The notes beneath the pieces are model-generated. The model searched no databases. It saw only the letters and a program-made list of their open reading frames with translations, and had not been told where the DNA came from. From an uncultured Pelagibacteraceae bacterium (lineage in GTDB: Bacteria; Pseudomonadota; Alphaproteobacteria; Pelagibacterales; Pelagibacteraceae): a DNA stretch of 55,393 bases. Where the stretch lies: contig CABZKL010000004.1 of the NCBI GenBank assembly GCA_902526405.1, positions 1 through 55,393 on the forward strand. Direction: 5' to 3'. Position numbers and translations under genes: made by a program. This document shows, one piece after another, positions 24,234-32,720 of the stretch; the stretch's first letter is position 1, and every line of letters starts with the position of its first letter.

Positions 24234-25250
24234 TTATAGGATACCGTTAGCTTTCATGTAAGCTGTATGTATATCTATAAGAGCATTTGCTTCAGGAGAT
24301 TTTTTTCTCCACTCTTCCCAAGCACCAAGTGCAGCTTGTCTAAACTTAGCTCTATCCTCTTTAGACCAGTCATGAAGAGTAACACCCATTTCTTTCAAAG
24401 CTTTTACAGCTTCAGCGTTTTTTCTCTCCACCAAACTTGTGATAGTTCTTCCACAAATTTCTATAGCAGCTTTCATTGCACCTTTTTCATGCGGTTTTAA
24501 CTTGTTCCATACTTTAGTATTACAAGCTAAGTGGTCAGCTGGCATAGAGTGAAAACCTGGGTATGTAGCATATTTATTTTGCTCATAGTGTCCACCTGCA
24601 TAGTTAGTTGCTAAAGATGAATAGTCAGCACCATCAATTAGACCAGTTTGTAAAGCAGTTGGAACTTCACCAAAGTCCATTACGATTGGTTTAGCACCTA
24701 ATGCAGTAAAGATCATACTTTCCATTCCTGGAGGTGATCTAAATTTAAAGTCTTTGATAGATGCAACATCTGGAATTGGTTTACTAGATATTAGAGACTC
24801 ATGTCCTGGTATCCACCAACCAATTAAAGTCATTCCATATTTATTGTAAAGGGCATCCACAGCTTCTTGAGCTCCTGGAAACTTTAAGAAGTCATATTGT
24901 TGATATGGGTTATCATATCCGCCCATTACATCACCTGCAAATTGAAACGCTGCATTTTTACCAGTTTGATAACCAGCACCAGTCATATCACAGTCGATAA
25001 TTCCAGTTTGTGCAGAGTTAAATACCTCAGCAGATTTTCCTGTTACTGAAGATGAGTAGAACATTTCTACTTTTAGGCTTCCACCAGAAAACATTTCTAC
25101 GTTTTTAGCAAATTGAGCTGCAACTTCTCCGTTTGGTGAACTAGCAGTAAAGTGTGTTTCAATCTTTAAAGTCTTTGCATTTGCAGAGCCAAATAAAGCA
25201 ACTGAAACAATAGCTACTGCAGCTATAGTTTTTGATATTAATTTAAACAT
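24234..25250 (-). CDS. dctP: TRAP transporter substrate-binding protein (DctP)
   Basis: 338 residues with a Sec signal peptide (1-25, cleavage after ANA). The mature protein has the DctP pattern: LKIETHFTASSPNG at the start, the long hinge helices, and the conserved arginine in FKFRSPPGMES that holds the ligand carboxylate, followed by FGEVPTALQTGLIDG. The ligand is therefore an organic acid. The surrounding enzymes point to a sugar acid. A promoter with operator-like palindromes is just upstream, so it probably begins its own transcript. Confidence 0.92.
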   Translation of the reverse strand: MFKLISKTIAAVAIVSVALFGSANAKTLKIETHFTASSPNGEVAAQFAKNVEMFSGGSLKVEMFYSSSVTGKSAEVFNSAQTGIIDCDMTGAGYQTGKNAAFQFAGDVMGGYDNPYQQYDFLKFPGAQEAVDALYNKYGMTLIGWWIPGHESLISSKPIPDVASIKDFKFRSPPGMESMIFTALGAKPIVMDFGEVPTALQTGLIDGADYSSLATNYAGGHYEQNKYATYPGFHSMPADHLACNTKVWNKLKPHEKGAMKAAIEICGRTITSLVERKNAEAVKALKEMGVTLHDWSKEDRAKFRQAALGAWEEWRKKSPEANALIDIHTAYMKANGIL

Positions 25251-25263
25251 TATCTTCCTCTCG

Positions 25264-25326
25264 TTTATGTTTTTTTACAAATTTAAACATAAATGAAATT
25301 TGTTTTCAACACATGGGGACAAATTT
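25264..25326 (-). promoter_or_regulatory. dctP promoter with two inverted repeats
   Basis: On the minus strand TTGAAA (25309-25304), a 17-nt spacer and TTAAAT (25286-25281) form a reasonable sigma70-type promoter about 30 nt before the dctP ATG. TTTATGTTT (25264-25272) / AAACATAAA (25285-25293) is a perfect 9-bp repeat that covers the -10. AAATTTGT (25296-25303) / ACAAATTT (25319-25326) flanks the -35. Either could be an operator. No regulator gene is nearby. Confidence 0.5.
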
Positions 25327-25373
25327 GTATTTATAAATTATATATAAATTTTAAATTACAACTTTTAGTTGAT

Positions 25374-26339
25374 TTAAATTACTTTTGAAATAAGTGGTTT
25401 ATTTTTGAAAAAACAATAAATATTATCAACAGCCATCATGCTCATTGCTAACCTTGTTTCATGAGTAGCACTCCCGATATGGGGTAAAACAAAACAATTA
25501 TCTAATTTTAAATATCTTTTATCTAAATTTGGCTCATTGTTAAAAACATCAAGACCTGCAGCATAAATTTTTTTATTTTCTAACGCATCAAGTAATGCAT
25601 CATCATCAATAGTTGATCCTCTTGAAGTATTAATAACTACTGCATGTTTAGGTAATAAACTCAATGTTGATGCATTTAGAATATGTTTTGTGTCTGGTGT
25701 AGCTGGTGTATGTATGCTTACAAAGTCACACTCAGGTAACATTGAATTTAAATCTGAATAATATTTAGCCCCATCCTCTAAGTCCTCTGACAGTTTGTTT
25801 CTGTTATAATAAATAATTTTCATTCCAAATGCTTTAGCACTTTTTGCTGCTATTCTTCCTATTCTTCCCATCCCAATAATTCCAAGTGTTTTACCAGTTA
25901 CTGAGTTACCAATCATAAATTTAGTAAGATCTGGTTTTTGATTTTTCCAATTATCTGATCTAACTAAATTATAAGCTTCTCCAATTCTTCTTGATGCTGC
26001 CAATATCAAAAGAATAGTGGTTTCAGCAACTGCTTCATTAAGAACATTTGGAGTATTTGTAACTTTAATTTTTTTTTGTTCTGCAGATTTAATAGAAATA
26101 TTATCGTAACCAACACCAACTTGAGCTATAATTTTTAGTTTTCCATTTAATTTACTAAAAAAGTTTTCACCAATTTTATCAAAACCTGTTGAAATCATTC
26201 CATCATAATCATTAATAATTTTTATTAATTCAGTTTCTGGAATAGGCTCATCTTTAAGATTAAGCGTTACGTCAAATTCATTTTTAAGTTTTTCCTCTGC
26301 TAAATCAGAAATTTTTCTAGAAACTAATATTTTTGGCAT
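25374..26339 (-). CDS. D-isomer-specific 2-hydroxyacid dehydrogenase (glyoxylate/hydroxypyruvate reductase type)
   Basis: 321 residues. NAD loop GIIGMGRIG (153-161), and catalytic R240 (NTSRGS), E269 (NEP) and H287 (PHIGSAT). This matches GyaR/GhrB-like reductases of glyoxylate, hydroxypyruvate or 2-ketogluconate. In this cluster it may reduce a 2-keto sugar acid or glyoxylate formed downstream of dehydration. It lies 3 nt after the IlvD/Edd-type dehydratase gene and is separated from dctP by a promoter-bearing gap. Confidence 0.88.
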   Translation of the reverse strand: MPKILVSRKISDLAEEKLKNEFDVTLNLKDEPIPETELIKIINDYDGMISTGFDKIGENFFSKLNGKLKIIAQVGVGYDNISIKSAEQKKIKVTNTPNVLNEAVAETTILLILAASRRIGEAYNLVRSDNWKNQKPDLTKFMIGNSVTGKTLGIIGMGRIGRIAAKSAKAFGMKIIYYNRNKLSEDLEDGAKYYSDLNSMLPECDFVSIHTPATPDTKHILNASTLSLLPKHAVVINTSRGSTIDDDALLDALENKKIYAAGLDVFNNEPNLDKRYLKLDNCFVLPHIGSATHETRLAMSMMAVDNIYCFFKNKPLISKVI

Positions 26340-26342
26340 ATA

Positions 26343-28127
26343 TTAGTGTGAGTCTCTTGGTAAACCTTTGGTATGTGATACATCTAAATACCTGCCCCGA
26401 GAATTAATACATGCTCCATCTTCAAGCTGTCCTACTGTATTTCTAAAAATCTCTTGCCAAGGAGTCTGGTTATTTGCCTTAAATAACTTTTTATTTTTTC
26501 TCCTTTTTTTAAATTCTGATTTAGAAATTAATAAATCAACCCTTCTTTTGTTTAAGTCTATTGTCATTTTATCACCAGTTTTTACAATTCCCAGATCTCC
26601 ACCTACTGCTGACTCTGGGGAAACATGAAGTATTGAAGGACTTTCTGAAGTACCACTCTGTCTACCGTCTCCTAGTGTTGGTAAATGACTTATACCTTTT
26701 TTTAACAATCTGTCTGGTGGTTGCATATTAACAACCTCAGCAGACCCAGGGTATCCTACTGGCCCGCAGCCTCTTACAATTAATATTGAATTTTCATCAA
26801 TTTTTAATTTCTTACTATTTAATCTCTTATGGTAATCCTCTGGTCCTTCAAATACTACCGCTTTTCCATTAAATACGTTTAGGTGTTTAGGATTGGATAG
26901 ATATCTTTCTTTAAATTCTTTACTAATTACTGAGGTTTTCATAATTGCTGAGGAGAAAAAATTGCTCTTCATTACTAAAAAACCAGCTTTTTCTGCTAAT
27001 GAATTTTTAAATGATTTAATTACATTATTATCTACATCAATTTTTTTCCTTAAATTCTCTTTAACTGTTTTTCCTGTAACAGTCTTTATGTTCGTATGAA
27101 GTTTTTTATTTTTAATTAATTCTTTCATCACAGCAGGAATTGCTCCAGCTCTATGAAAGCTTTCCATTAAGTATTCTCCTGCAGGCTGGCAATTAACTAA
27201 TAGAGGAATATTGTGTCCTAGTTTTTGCCATTCAGAAAGATTAAATTTAATTCCCATATGTTTTGCGATTGCACTCAAATGAGTTGTACAGTTACTTGAT
27301 CCACCTATTGCACTTGCAACGACAACAGCATTTTCAAATGCTTTACGGGTCATAATTTTTGAAGGAGTTAAATTTTCATGAACCATTCCTACAATTCGTT
27401 TTCCAGTTTCGTAAGAGATTTGTTCTCTTTCTCTATAAGGTGCAGGTGTAACTGCTCCACCAGGTAAAGACATTCCTAGTGCCTCAGCTACTGAATTCAT
27501 AGAGGATGCTGTGCCCATTGTATTACAATGCCCAGCACTTGGTGAAGATGATGAAACCATATCCATAAACTCCTCATACTTTATTTCTCCTTTAGCCAAC
27601 AATTTTCTAGCCTCCCATACTACCATTCCTGAACCAGCTAATTTTCCTTTATAAACTCCATCTAACATTGGACCACCAGATAAAACTATTGCTGGAATAT
27701 TTACTGTGGCTGCTGCCATTAAGGCTGCTGGAGTAGTTTTATCACATCCAGTTGTTAATATTACTCCATCAATTGGATAACCATACAAAACTTCTACTAA
27801 AGATAAATATGATAAATTTCGGTCAAGCATAGCTGTTGGTCTTTTGCCTGTTTCTTGAATTGGATGTGTGGGAAATTCCATAGGAATGCCGCCCACTCTT
27901 CTTACTCCATCCTTAATTCTTTTACTTAAAGATAAAAAATGTCGATTGCAGGGAGAAAGATCACTGCCAGATTGAGCAATTCCAATGATAGGATTTCCTG
28001 ATTGTAACTCTTTTCTAGTAAGTCCATAATTTAAATAACGCTCTAAATATAGAGCAGTCATGTCTGGATTTTTTGGATTATTAAACCATTGTTGACTTCT
28101 GAAACTCTTTTTTCTTTTTTTTGGCAT
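26343..28127 (-). CDS. IlvD/Edd-family aldonate dehydratase
   Basis: 594 residues. Iron-sulfur cluster cysteines C60 (SPCN), C128 (TTGCDK) and C201 (GHCNTMGTASSMN), with K130 the likely carbamylated lysine. Length and the MFxPTHPIQE-like segment place it with pentonate/hexonate dehydratases (L-arabonate or D-xylonate type) rather than with IlvD (about 560) or Edd (about 600, different ends). It should make a 2-keto-3-deoxy acid. The basic N-terminus (MPKKRKKSFRSQQWF) is typical of this subgroup. It is divergent from the UxaA-type gene across 47 nt, a likely shared control region. Confidence 0.88.
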   Translation of the reverse strand: MPKKRKKSFRSQQWFNNPKNPDMTALYLERYLNYGLTRKELQSGNPIIGIAQSGSDLSPCNRHFLSLSKRIKDGVRRVGGIPMEFPTHPIQETGKRPTAMLDRNLSYLSLVEVLYGYPIDGVILTTGCDKTTPAALMAAATVNIPAIVLSGGPMLDGVYKGKLAGSGMVVWEARKLLAKGEIKYEEFMDMVSSSSPSAGHCNTMGTASSMNSVAEALGMSLPGGAVTPAPYREREQISYETGKRIVGMVHENLTPSKIMTRKAFENAVVVASAIGGSSNCTTHLSAIAKHMGIKFNLSEWQKLGHNIPLLVNCQPAGEYLMESFHRAGAIPAVMKELIKNKKLHTNIKTVTGKTVKENLRKKIDVDNNVIKSFKNSLAEKAGFLVMKSNFFSSAIMKTSVISKEFKERYLSNPKHLNVFNGKAVVFEGPEDYHKRLNSKKLKIDENSILIVRGCGPVGYPGSAEVVNMQPPDRLLKKGISHLPTLGDGRQSGTSESPSILHVSPESAVGGDLGIVKTGDKMTIDLNKRRVDLLISKSEFKKRRKNKKLFKANNQTPWQEIFRNTVGQLEDGACINSRGRYLDVSHTKGLPRDSH

Positions 28128-28174
28128 AATATTTTATAATGGTCTGTTTAAAATAATAGTTATATAATAATTTA
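28128..28174. promoter_or_regulatory. divergent promoter region between two dehydratase genes
   Basis: The 47-nt spacer serves both the IlvD/Edd-type gene (-) and the UxaA-type gene (+). Plus-strand TATAAT sits near 28160, about 14 nt before the ATG, suggesting a very short leader. On the minus strand a TATAAA lies near 28135. No good palindrome for a GntR-like operator is visible. Confidence 0.4.
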
Positions 28175-29680
28175 ATGAATAATCTAATAGTTTTAAATCA
28201 GAATGACAATGTTGGCGTAAGTCAATTTATCATTCCTGAAAAAACTAAAATTGAAGGTCATGAAATCAGTACTGTTGATCCAATACCTTTTGGTCATAAA
28301 GTTTGCTTAAAAACAATTAAAAAGGGCGATCCTATAATAAAATATGATCAAATTATCGGTTTTGCATTAGACGATATTAAACCAGGTCAACATGTGCATT
28401 CACATAATTTAGAATTTAGAGAATTCAAAAGAGATTTTAAAGTTACAGATAAGAAGCATGTTGTAGATGAAAAAGCTGATACATTCTTTAATGGGATTTT
28501 AAGAGATAATGGCCAAGTAGCAACCAGAAATTATATTGGAATTGTAAGCACTGTAAATTGTTCAGCGACTGTAACAAAAATGATTGTCGAAAAAATTAAA
28601 TACTCTAATATTTTAAAAGATTATCCAAATATTGATGGGATAGTACCAATTACTCACTCTACAGGATGCGGAATGAACACTGAAAGTGAAGGGATGCAAA
28701 TGTTCCAAAGAACTATTGATGGATTTAAAAATCATCCAAATTTTTCACATGTATTTGTTATAGGTTTGGGTTGTGAATGTGCACAAGTTAGTTTGTTTGA
28801 CGATTCTTTAAAAAAGCATAATAGAATTCATTTTCTTACTATTCAGGATGAAGGTGGAACAAAAAAAATTGTAGATAAAGTTCTTTCACAAATCAAAAAT
28901 TTATTAACGGAAGCAAACAATGTTGAAAGATCTTCTCAATCTGTTGGCCATTTGACACTTGCTTTGCAGTGTGGAGGTTCCGATGGGTATTCAGGGATAA
29001 CCGCTAATCCAGCATTGGGAGTCGCCGCAGATCTTTTGGTAAAAAAAGGAGGAAGTTCAATTTTATCTGAAACTCCAGAAATTTATGGTGCAGAACATTT
29101 ATTAATTAATAGAGCTAATTCACAAGAAACCGCGGACAAACTAATTAAAAGACTAGAATGGTGGAAGCATTACACCTCAATCAACAATAGCTCGATGGAT
29201 AACAATCCTGCACCAGGAAACAAGAGAGGTGGACTAACAACTATATTAGAAAAATCATTAGGAGCAGTTGCTAAAGGTGGAAATTCTATACTTCAAGATG
29301 TCTTGCAATATGCTGAACCTTTAAAAAATAAAGGATTTAATTTTATGGACTCGCCTGGTTACGATCCTGTATCTGTAACAGGACAAGTTGCATCTGGAGC
29401 AAATGTGATTTGTTTTACTACAGGTCGAGGTTCATGTTTTGGATGTAAGCCTGTTCCAAGTCTTAAACTTTCAACTAATTCTGCTATGTATGAAAAAATG
29501 TCAGAAGACATGGATATAAATTGTGGAACTATTGCAGAAGGTAAAGAAAAAGTAGAAGAAGTGGGTCAAAATATATTTCAATTAGTAGTTAACACAGCAT
29601 CAGGAAATAAATCAAAAAGTGAGATCAATGGCTACGGTGACGAGGAGTTTAATCCTTGGCAAGTAGGCGTTGTAATGTAA
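28175..29680 (+). CDS. uxaA: UxaA/GarD-family altronate (or galactarate) dehydratase
   Basis: 501 residues. An N-terminal SAF-like domain (1-95, with FGHKVCLKTIKKGDPIIKYD) is fused to the dehydratase domain starting about 105 (NGQVATRNYIGIV). Metal-site cysteine/histidine motifs THSTGCGM, LGCEC, LQCGGSDGYSG and CFGCKPVPS are all present, as in full-length UxaA. The enzyme dehydrates D-altronate, or a related aldarate, to a 2-keto-3-deoxy acid. It is the third distinct sugar-acid dehydratase of the island. No KDG kinase or aldolase is found in this window. Confidence 0.88.
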   Translation: MNNLIVLNQNDNVGVSQFIIPEKTKIEGHEISTVDPIPFGHKVCLKTIKKGDPIIKYDQIIGFALDDIKPGQHVHSHNLEFREFKRDFKVTDKKHVVDEKADTFFNGILRDNGQVATRNYIGIVSTVNCSATVTKMIVEKIKYSNILKDYPNIDGIVPITHSTGCGMNTESEGMQMFQRTIDGFKNHPNFSHVFVIGLGCECAQVSLFDDSLKKHNRIHFLTIQDEGGTKKIVDKVLSQIKNLLTEANNVERSSQSVGHLTLALQCGGSDGYSGITANPALGVAADLLVKKGGSSILSETPEIYGAEHLLINRANSQETADKLIKRLEWWKHYTSINNSSMDNNPAPGNKRGGLTTILEKSLGAVAKGGNSILQDVLQYAEPLKNKGFNFMDSPGYDPVSVTGQVASGANVICFTTGRGSCFGCKPVPSLKLSTNSAMYEKMSEDMDINCGTIAEGKEKVEEVGQNIFQLVVNTASGNKSKSEINGYGDEEFNPWQVGVVM

Positions 29681-29694
29681 TTAAAAATCTCACA

Positions 29695-30558
29695 GTGCCA
29701 AAACAAACTTCATTAATTAATGTAATTTTATTAGCTGCTGGTGGTTTTTTCATGTTTGTTTGCATGGATTCTACTGCAAAATATCTCGGAACTGTAATGC
29801 CAGTAACACAAGCAATATGGGGAAGGTTTTTCTTTCATATGGTTTCCTTAATTATATTTTTTTTAATATTTAAACCCAAAGTTAATTTAAAGAAAAATTT
29901 TAAAGTACAAATAATCAGATCAACTCTAATGGTTACTGCTACATCATTTATGTTTTATTCTTTACAAAAATTTGATTTAGTTGATATTTATGTGGTCTTC
30001 TTTACTGCGCCACTAATAGTCTCTTTGTTATCAGCATATTTTTTAAAAGATATTTTAACCCCTAAAGGTATAGCCTTAATGCTACTAAGTTTTGGCTCAA
30101 TTGTTTACTCTTTAGGACCAAGTATGAAAATATTAAGCCTAGATTTAATTTTTCCTATTGTGCCACCAATATGCTGGGCTCTATATCAGTTTTTTACAAA
30201 AGTTGTATCAGGAGATAATGATCCATTTGCTGCAATCTTTTATACCTCAATATTAGGAGCAATCATTTTTAGTATTTTTATATTTTTTAATTGGACTCCA
30301 TTAGAAAAAAATATTTACTGGCTTTATTTAACTCTTCTTGGTTTTGCTGGGTTTGTTAGTCATTCCTTAATTATTTATGCAATTCAGCTTTCAAATTTGT
30401 CATTTGTAACTAACTTTCAGTATTCTCAATTGGTCTGGTCAACAATTATAAACTTCGTAATTTTTGGTGTGCCATTTGATTATAATAAAATTATAGGTGT
30501 TATAGGAATTATAATTTTTGGTATAATGTTTATTAGAACAGAGGGGAAAAAAACATAA
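29695..30558 (+). CDS. EamA-family (DMT) transporter
   Basis: About 287 residues with ten predicted helices in two EamA repeats (about 1-130 and 140-280). The FFMFVCMDSTAKYLG and PVTQAIWGRFFFHM segments are typical of the first repeat. Direction and substrate are unknown. I prefer the GTG at 29695, just before the first helix and after the uxaA stop. A TTG at 29656, inside uxaA and 8 nt after GAGGAG, would add 13 mostly basic and polar residues and is a real alternative. It is followed by a dehydrogenase gene after 12 nt. Confidence 0.8.
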   Translation: MPKQTSLINVILLAAGGFFMFVCMDSTAKYLGTVMPVTQAIWGRFFFHMVSLIIFFLIFKPKVNLKKNFKVQIIRSTLMVTATSFMFYSLQKFDLVDIYVVFFTAPLIVSLLSAYFLKDILTPKGIALMLLSFGSIVYSLGPSMKILSLDLIFPIVPPICWALYQFFTKVVSGDNDPFAAIFYTSILGAIIFSIFIFFNWTPLEKNIYWLYLTLLGFAGFVSHSLIIYAIQLSNLSFVTNFQYSQLVWSTIINFVIFGVPFDYNKIIGVIGIIIFGIMFIRTEGKKT

Positions 30559-30570
30559 ACTAAGGAAATT

Positions 30571-31428
30571 ATGAAAAATGTTGGATTTATTGGTGTAGGA
30601 TATATGGGTTATGGAATAGCCAAAAATATTTTAAAAAACAAAAATAAACTTTATGTAATAGCTAACAAAAATAGAAAACCAATCGAAAAGATTGTCAAAG
30701 AAGGAGCTAAAGAAGTCAATTCTTTTGAGGATTTTGGGAATAAAAATTTAGATGCTCTATTTATGTGTGTTACTAACACTCCAATTGCAAAATCAATTTC
30801 AGAGAAAATGTCTAAAATATTAAATGATAAAACAATTGTAATTGATATTACTACTCATAACAAATCAGGCTCAATTGAAACCAACTCTATTTATAAAAAA
30901 AATAATATTAGCTATGTGGAATGTCCTGTAATGGGCGGTCCTGTTCAGGCAGAAGAAGGTGTCTTAGGTGGAATTGTTGGTGCATCAGAGGAGAATTTCA
31001 AAAAGGCTGAACCTTACTTAAAATTTTTTTGTAAAGATTACTTTTATTTCGGAGAAGTTGGAATGGGAGCTAAATCAAAACTTTTAAATAATTTTTTATC
31101 TTTAGGTAATGGCGCTTTAGTAAATCATTTAGCAATAGGTGCTAAAGAATTAGGTTTGGATTTGCAAAAAGTATTTGATGTAGCAAAACTTGGTTCTGGA
31201 AATTCAGCAGCGTTAAACCGAGTATTTGATAATTTATTAAAAGGTGATTTTACAGGGTTCAAATTTACAGCTAGTAATTCGGTAAAAGATTTAACTTATA
31301 TACAAGATTTATTAAAAGATTTTCCTGAAGCTGAGAAAGTTGCTGAGGTAAATAAAAATTATTTCCAAAAAGCAGTAGATCAAGGATATGGAGAAAATTT
31401 TATTAGTGAATTGATAAATAAAAAATAA
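30571..31428 (+). CDS. beta-hydroxyacid dehydrogenase, second paralogue
   Basis: 285 residues with GFIGVGYMG (5-13), ECPVMGGPVQAEEG (117-130) and catalytic K170 in GAKSKLLNN. It is in the same family as the enzyme at 21414-22283 but clearly diverged, with Cys-Pro-Val-Met in place of Ala-Pro-Val-Ser at the substrate signature. It is likely to act on a different hydroxy acid. It ends the plus-strand uxaA-EamA operon. A purine-rich AAGGAAATT site precedes the ATG. Confidence 0.86.
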   Translation: MKNVGFIGVGYMGYGIAKNILKNKNKLYVIANKNRKPIEKIVKEGAKEVNSFEDFGNKNLDALFMCVTNTPIAKSISEKMSKILNDKTIVIDITTHNKSGSIETNSIYKKNNISYVECPVMGGPVQAEEGVLGGIVGASEENFKKAEPYLKFFCKDYFYFGEVGMGAKSKLLNNFLSLGNGALVNHLAIGAKELGLDLQKVFDVAKLGSGNSAALNRVFDNLLKGDFTGFKFTASNSVKDLTYIQDLLKDFPEAEKVAEVNKNYFQKAVDQGYGENFISELINKK

Positions 31429-31562
31429 TTCAAAGACTGATTTAAGATACCGGGAATCTACTAAAGCATTAGGTTGTATTCAAGAAATATATTTTATTAA
31501 AATTAAAATAAATTAATTGAAATTTATTTAATTATAATTAACTTTTTTATGAGGAGGTTATT

Positions 31563-31592
31563 ATGTTAAAACTATCACCACCTGACACTTAG
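31563..31592 (+). CDS. nine-codon ORF with a strong ribosome binding site
   Basis: ATG at 31563 to TAG at 31592, encoding MLKLSPPDT. GAGGAGG at 31551-31557 ends 5 nt before the ATG, a far better Shine-Dalgarno site than most genes here have. The segment AGGAGGTTAT (31552-31561) can pair with ATCACCACCT (31574-31583) with 8 of 10 pairs, which would put the ATG in a loop and mask the ribosome site. It may be a leader peptide, or the site may serve an RNA. The coding assignment is tentative. Confidence 0.4.
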   Translation: MLKLSPPDT

Positions 31593-31629
31593 CTGAATAG
31601 CTTAATATTTCAAAAACAAACAAAAAATA

Positions 31630-31705
31630 AAATCCTTTTGGATTTAAATGCCAAAGAGGCAATATAAGGGAGCTCTTTAGGTAACATCTTAAAGAGCGAA
31701 CCCTT
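31630..31705 (+). ncRNA. three tandem hairpins, candidate small RNA or terminator complex
   Basis: Hairpin 1: AAATCC (31630-31635), loop TTTT, GGATTT (31640-31645). Hairpin 2: TGCC (31649-31652), loop AAAGA, GGCA (31658-31661). Hairpin 3: outer AAGGG (31666-31670) with CCCTT (31701-31705), inner GCTCTTTA (31672-31679) with TAAAGAGC (31690-31697), loop of 10 nt. Hairpin 3 also lies 6 nt beyond the stop of the convergent gene and may terminate it. There is no U-tract on the plus strand. The RNA call rests on structure only. Confidence 0.4.
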
Positions 31706-31710
31706 AAAAT

Positions 31711-32241
31711 TTAATTAACAGATTTTAAAATTTCTAGTGGAAGTGGTGCTTCTGGATACTTTTTTTGACATAATTTTTCATATGTTTCACAAAAACTCAT
31801 AATTATCTTTAATACTGAAACTTGTTTTGAATTTTCTTTAATTATTAATTTAGATATTAAATTGTTACGTATTTCCTCTAATTCTTTAATTTGTTCTCCC
31901 GTAAAAAACTCACCGGTTTCTATTTCCCAATAAGTATTATCCAGTTCTTCATCGCTTAATTTGTTTAATTTATTTTGTAGTTCAATTATTGTTGGATCAT
32001 CAGTTTGCTTATTTCTCATTGGTGAATTCTTTAATTTTCCAAGACATTTATCCCTTAATCCTTCAATAAAATGATCGTATGGTCTTCCTTCTGCTAAATC
32101 TCTAAAATGATTGCTAGTAAAATATTTATTTATAGCTAGCTCTGTTGAAACTTTTTCTTTGCCTTTAATTACAGCTATTTGAACGTAGATTTCCTGACTA
32201 ATATATTCCTCAAGATGGTCTGTTACTTTTTGCGGAATCAC
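31711..32241 (-). CDS. hypothetical protein, unrecognised
   Basis: 176 residues, no signal peptide, mainly helical and highly charged. The middle holds a charged helix pair (about 80-135: IIELQNKLNKLSDEELDNTY and EQIKELEEIRNNLISKL) that could form a coiled-coil hairpin. Two cysteines near the end (FCETYEKLCQKKYPEAPLP) are separated by seven residues. I do not recognise the family. It starts 11 nt after the cytochrome gene on the same strand and is probably co-transcribed with it. Confidence 0.65.
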   Translation of the reverse strand: MIPQKVTDHLEEYISQEIYVQIAVIKGKEKVSTELAINKYFTSNHFRDLAEGRPYDHFIEGLRDKCLGKLKNSPMRNKQTDDPTIIELQNKLNKLSDEELDNTYWEIETGEFFTGEQIKELEEIRNNLISKLIIKENSKQVSVLKIIMSFCETYEKLCQKKYPEAPLPLEILKSVN

Positions 32242-32252
32242 TGCTTGATATA

Positions 32253-32720
32253 TTAATGAGGCATTCGATATTTACTGTGACATGCTTTACAGCTGCTCCA
32301 CATAAATTCTCGAAGAGTAGCTCGAATATCGTCACTATCTTCAATCACTGAAGTCAGTTTTATCATGTTATCTGATGATTTTTGCATTAAAGCATTAAAA
32401 ACATCTTTCTCTTCCCAAATTATAGGCAAGGATTCTGTTTTAAATCCTTCTTGAGTGTTTTCAGGAAATAGTCCTATCAATGTTTTATAATTTTCACTCA
32501 TTTCAATCATCAATTCTTTTGCTTTATCAAAATCTCCATTTGAAGATAAGGCTTGGACACGCTTTGCTGTACTGTAATTCTTACTAAAAAGGGCTTTTCT
32601 AGCTTTGATGATTTCTTCTGCAGACTGATCAGCAATACTTTGGGTTCCAACTACTGTGAAAAAAAGAGACAACAAAACTATACCAAAGCAACTAGTTATA
32701 TGTTTTACTAAAGCATGCAT
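32253..32720 (-). CDS. cytochrome c'-like (class II c-type) periplasmic cytochrome
   Basis: 155 residues. A Sec signal peptide covers about 1-30 (QSIA cleavage), and a four-helix bundle follows, with a single haem site C144-K-A-C147-H148 at the extreme C-terminus, as in cytochrome c' and c556. The distal side cannot be read reliably. Its start codon lies inside the start region of the divergent cytochrome b561 gene (6-nt overlap). A role in periplasmic electron transfer with that b561 is likely. CcdA at 14.4 kb would support its maturation. Confidence 0.85.
   Translation of the reverse strand: MHALVKHITSCFGIVLLSLFFTVVGTQSIADQSAEEIIKARKALFSKNYSTAKRVQALSSNGDFDKAKELMIEMSENYKTLIGLFPENTQEGFKTESLPIIWEEKDVFNALMQKSSDNMIKLTSVIEDSDDIRATLREFMWSSCKACHSKYRMPH

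Larger units (their letters stand above)
31429..31710. other. 282-nt intergenic region with a tiny ORF and hairpins
   Basis: The longest non-coding stretch of the window. It contains a TATAAT at 31533-31538, a nine-codon ORF with a near-perfect ribosome site, and three hairpins ending 6 nt before the convergent gene. No tRNA-like cloverleaf is seen. The first 100 nt show nothing recognisable. Confidence 0.5.
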
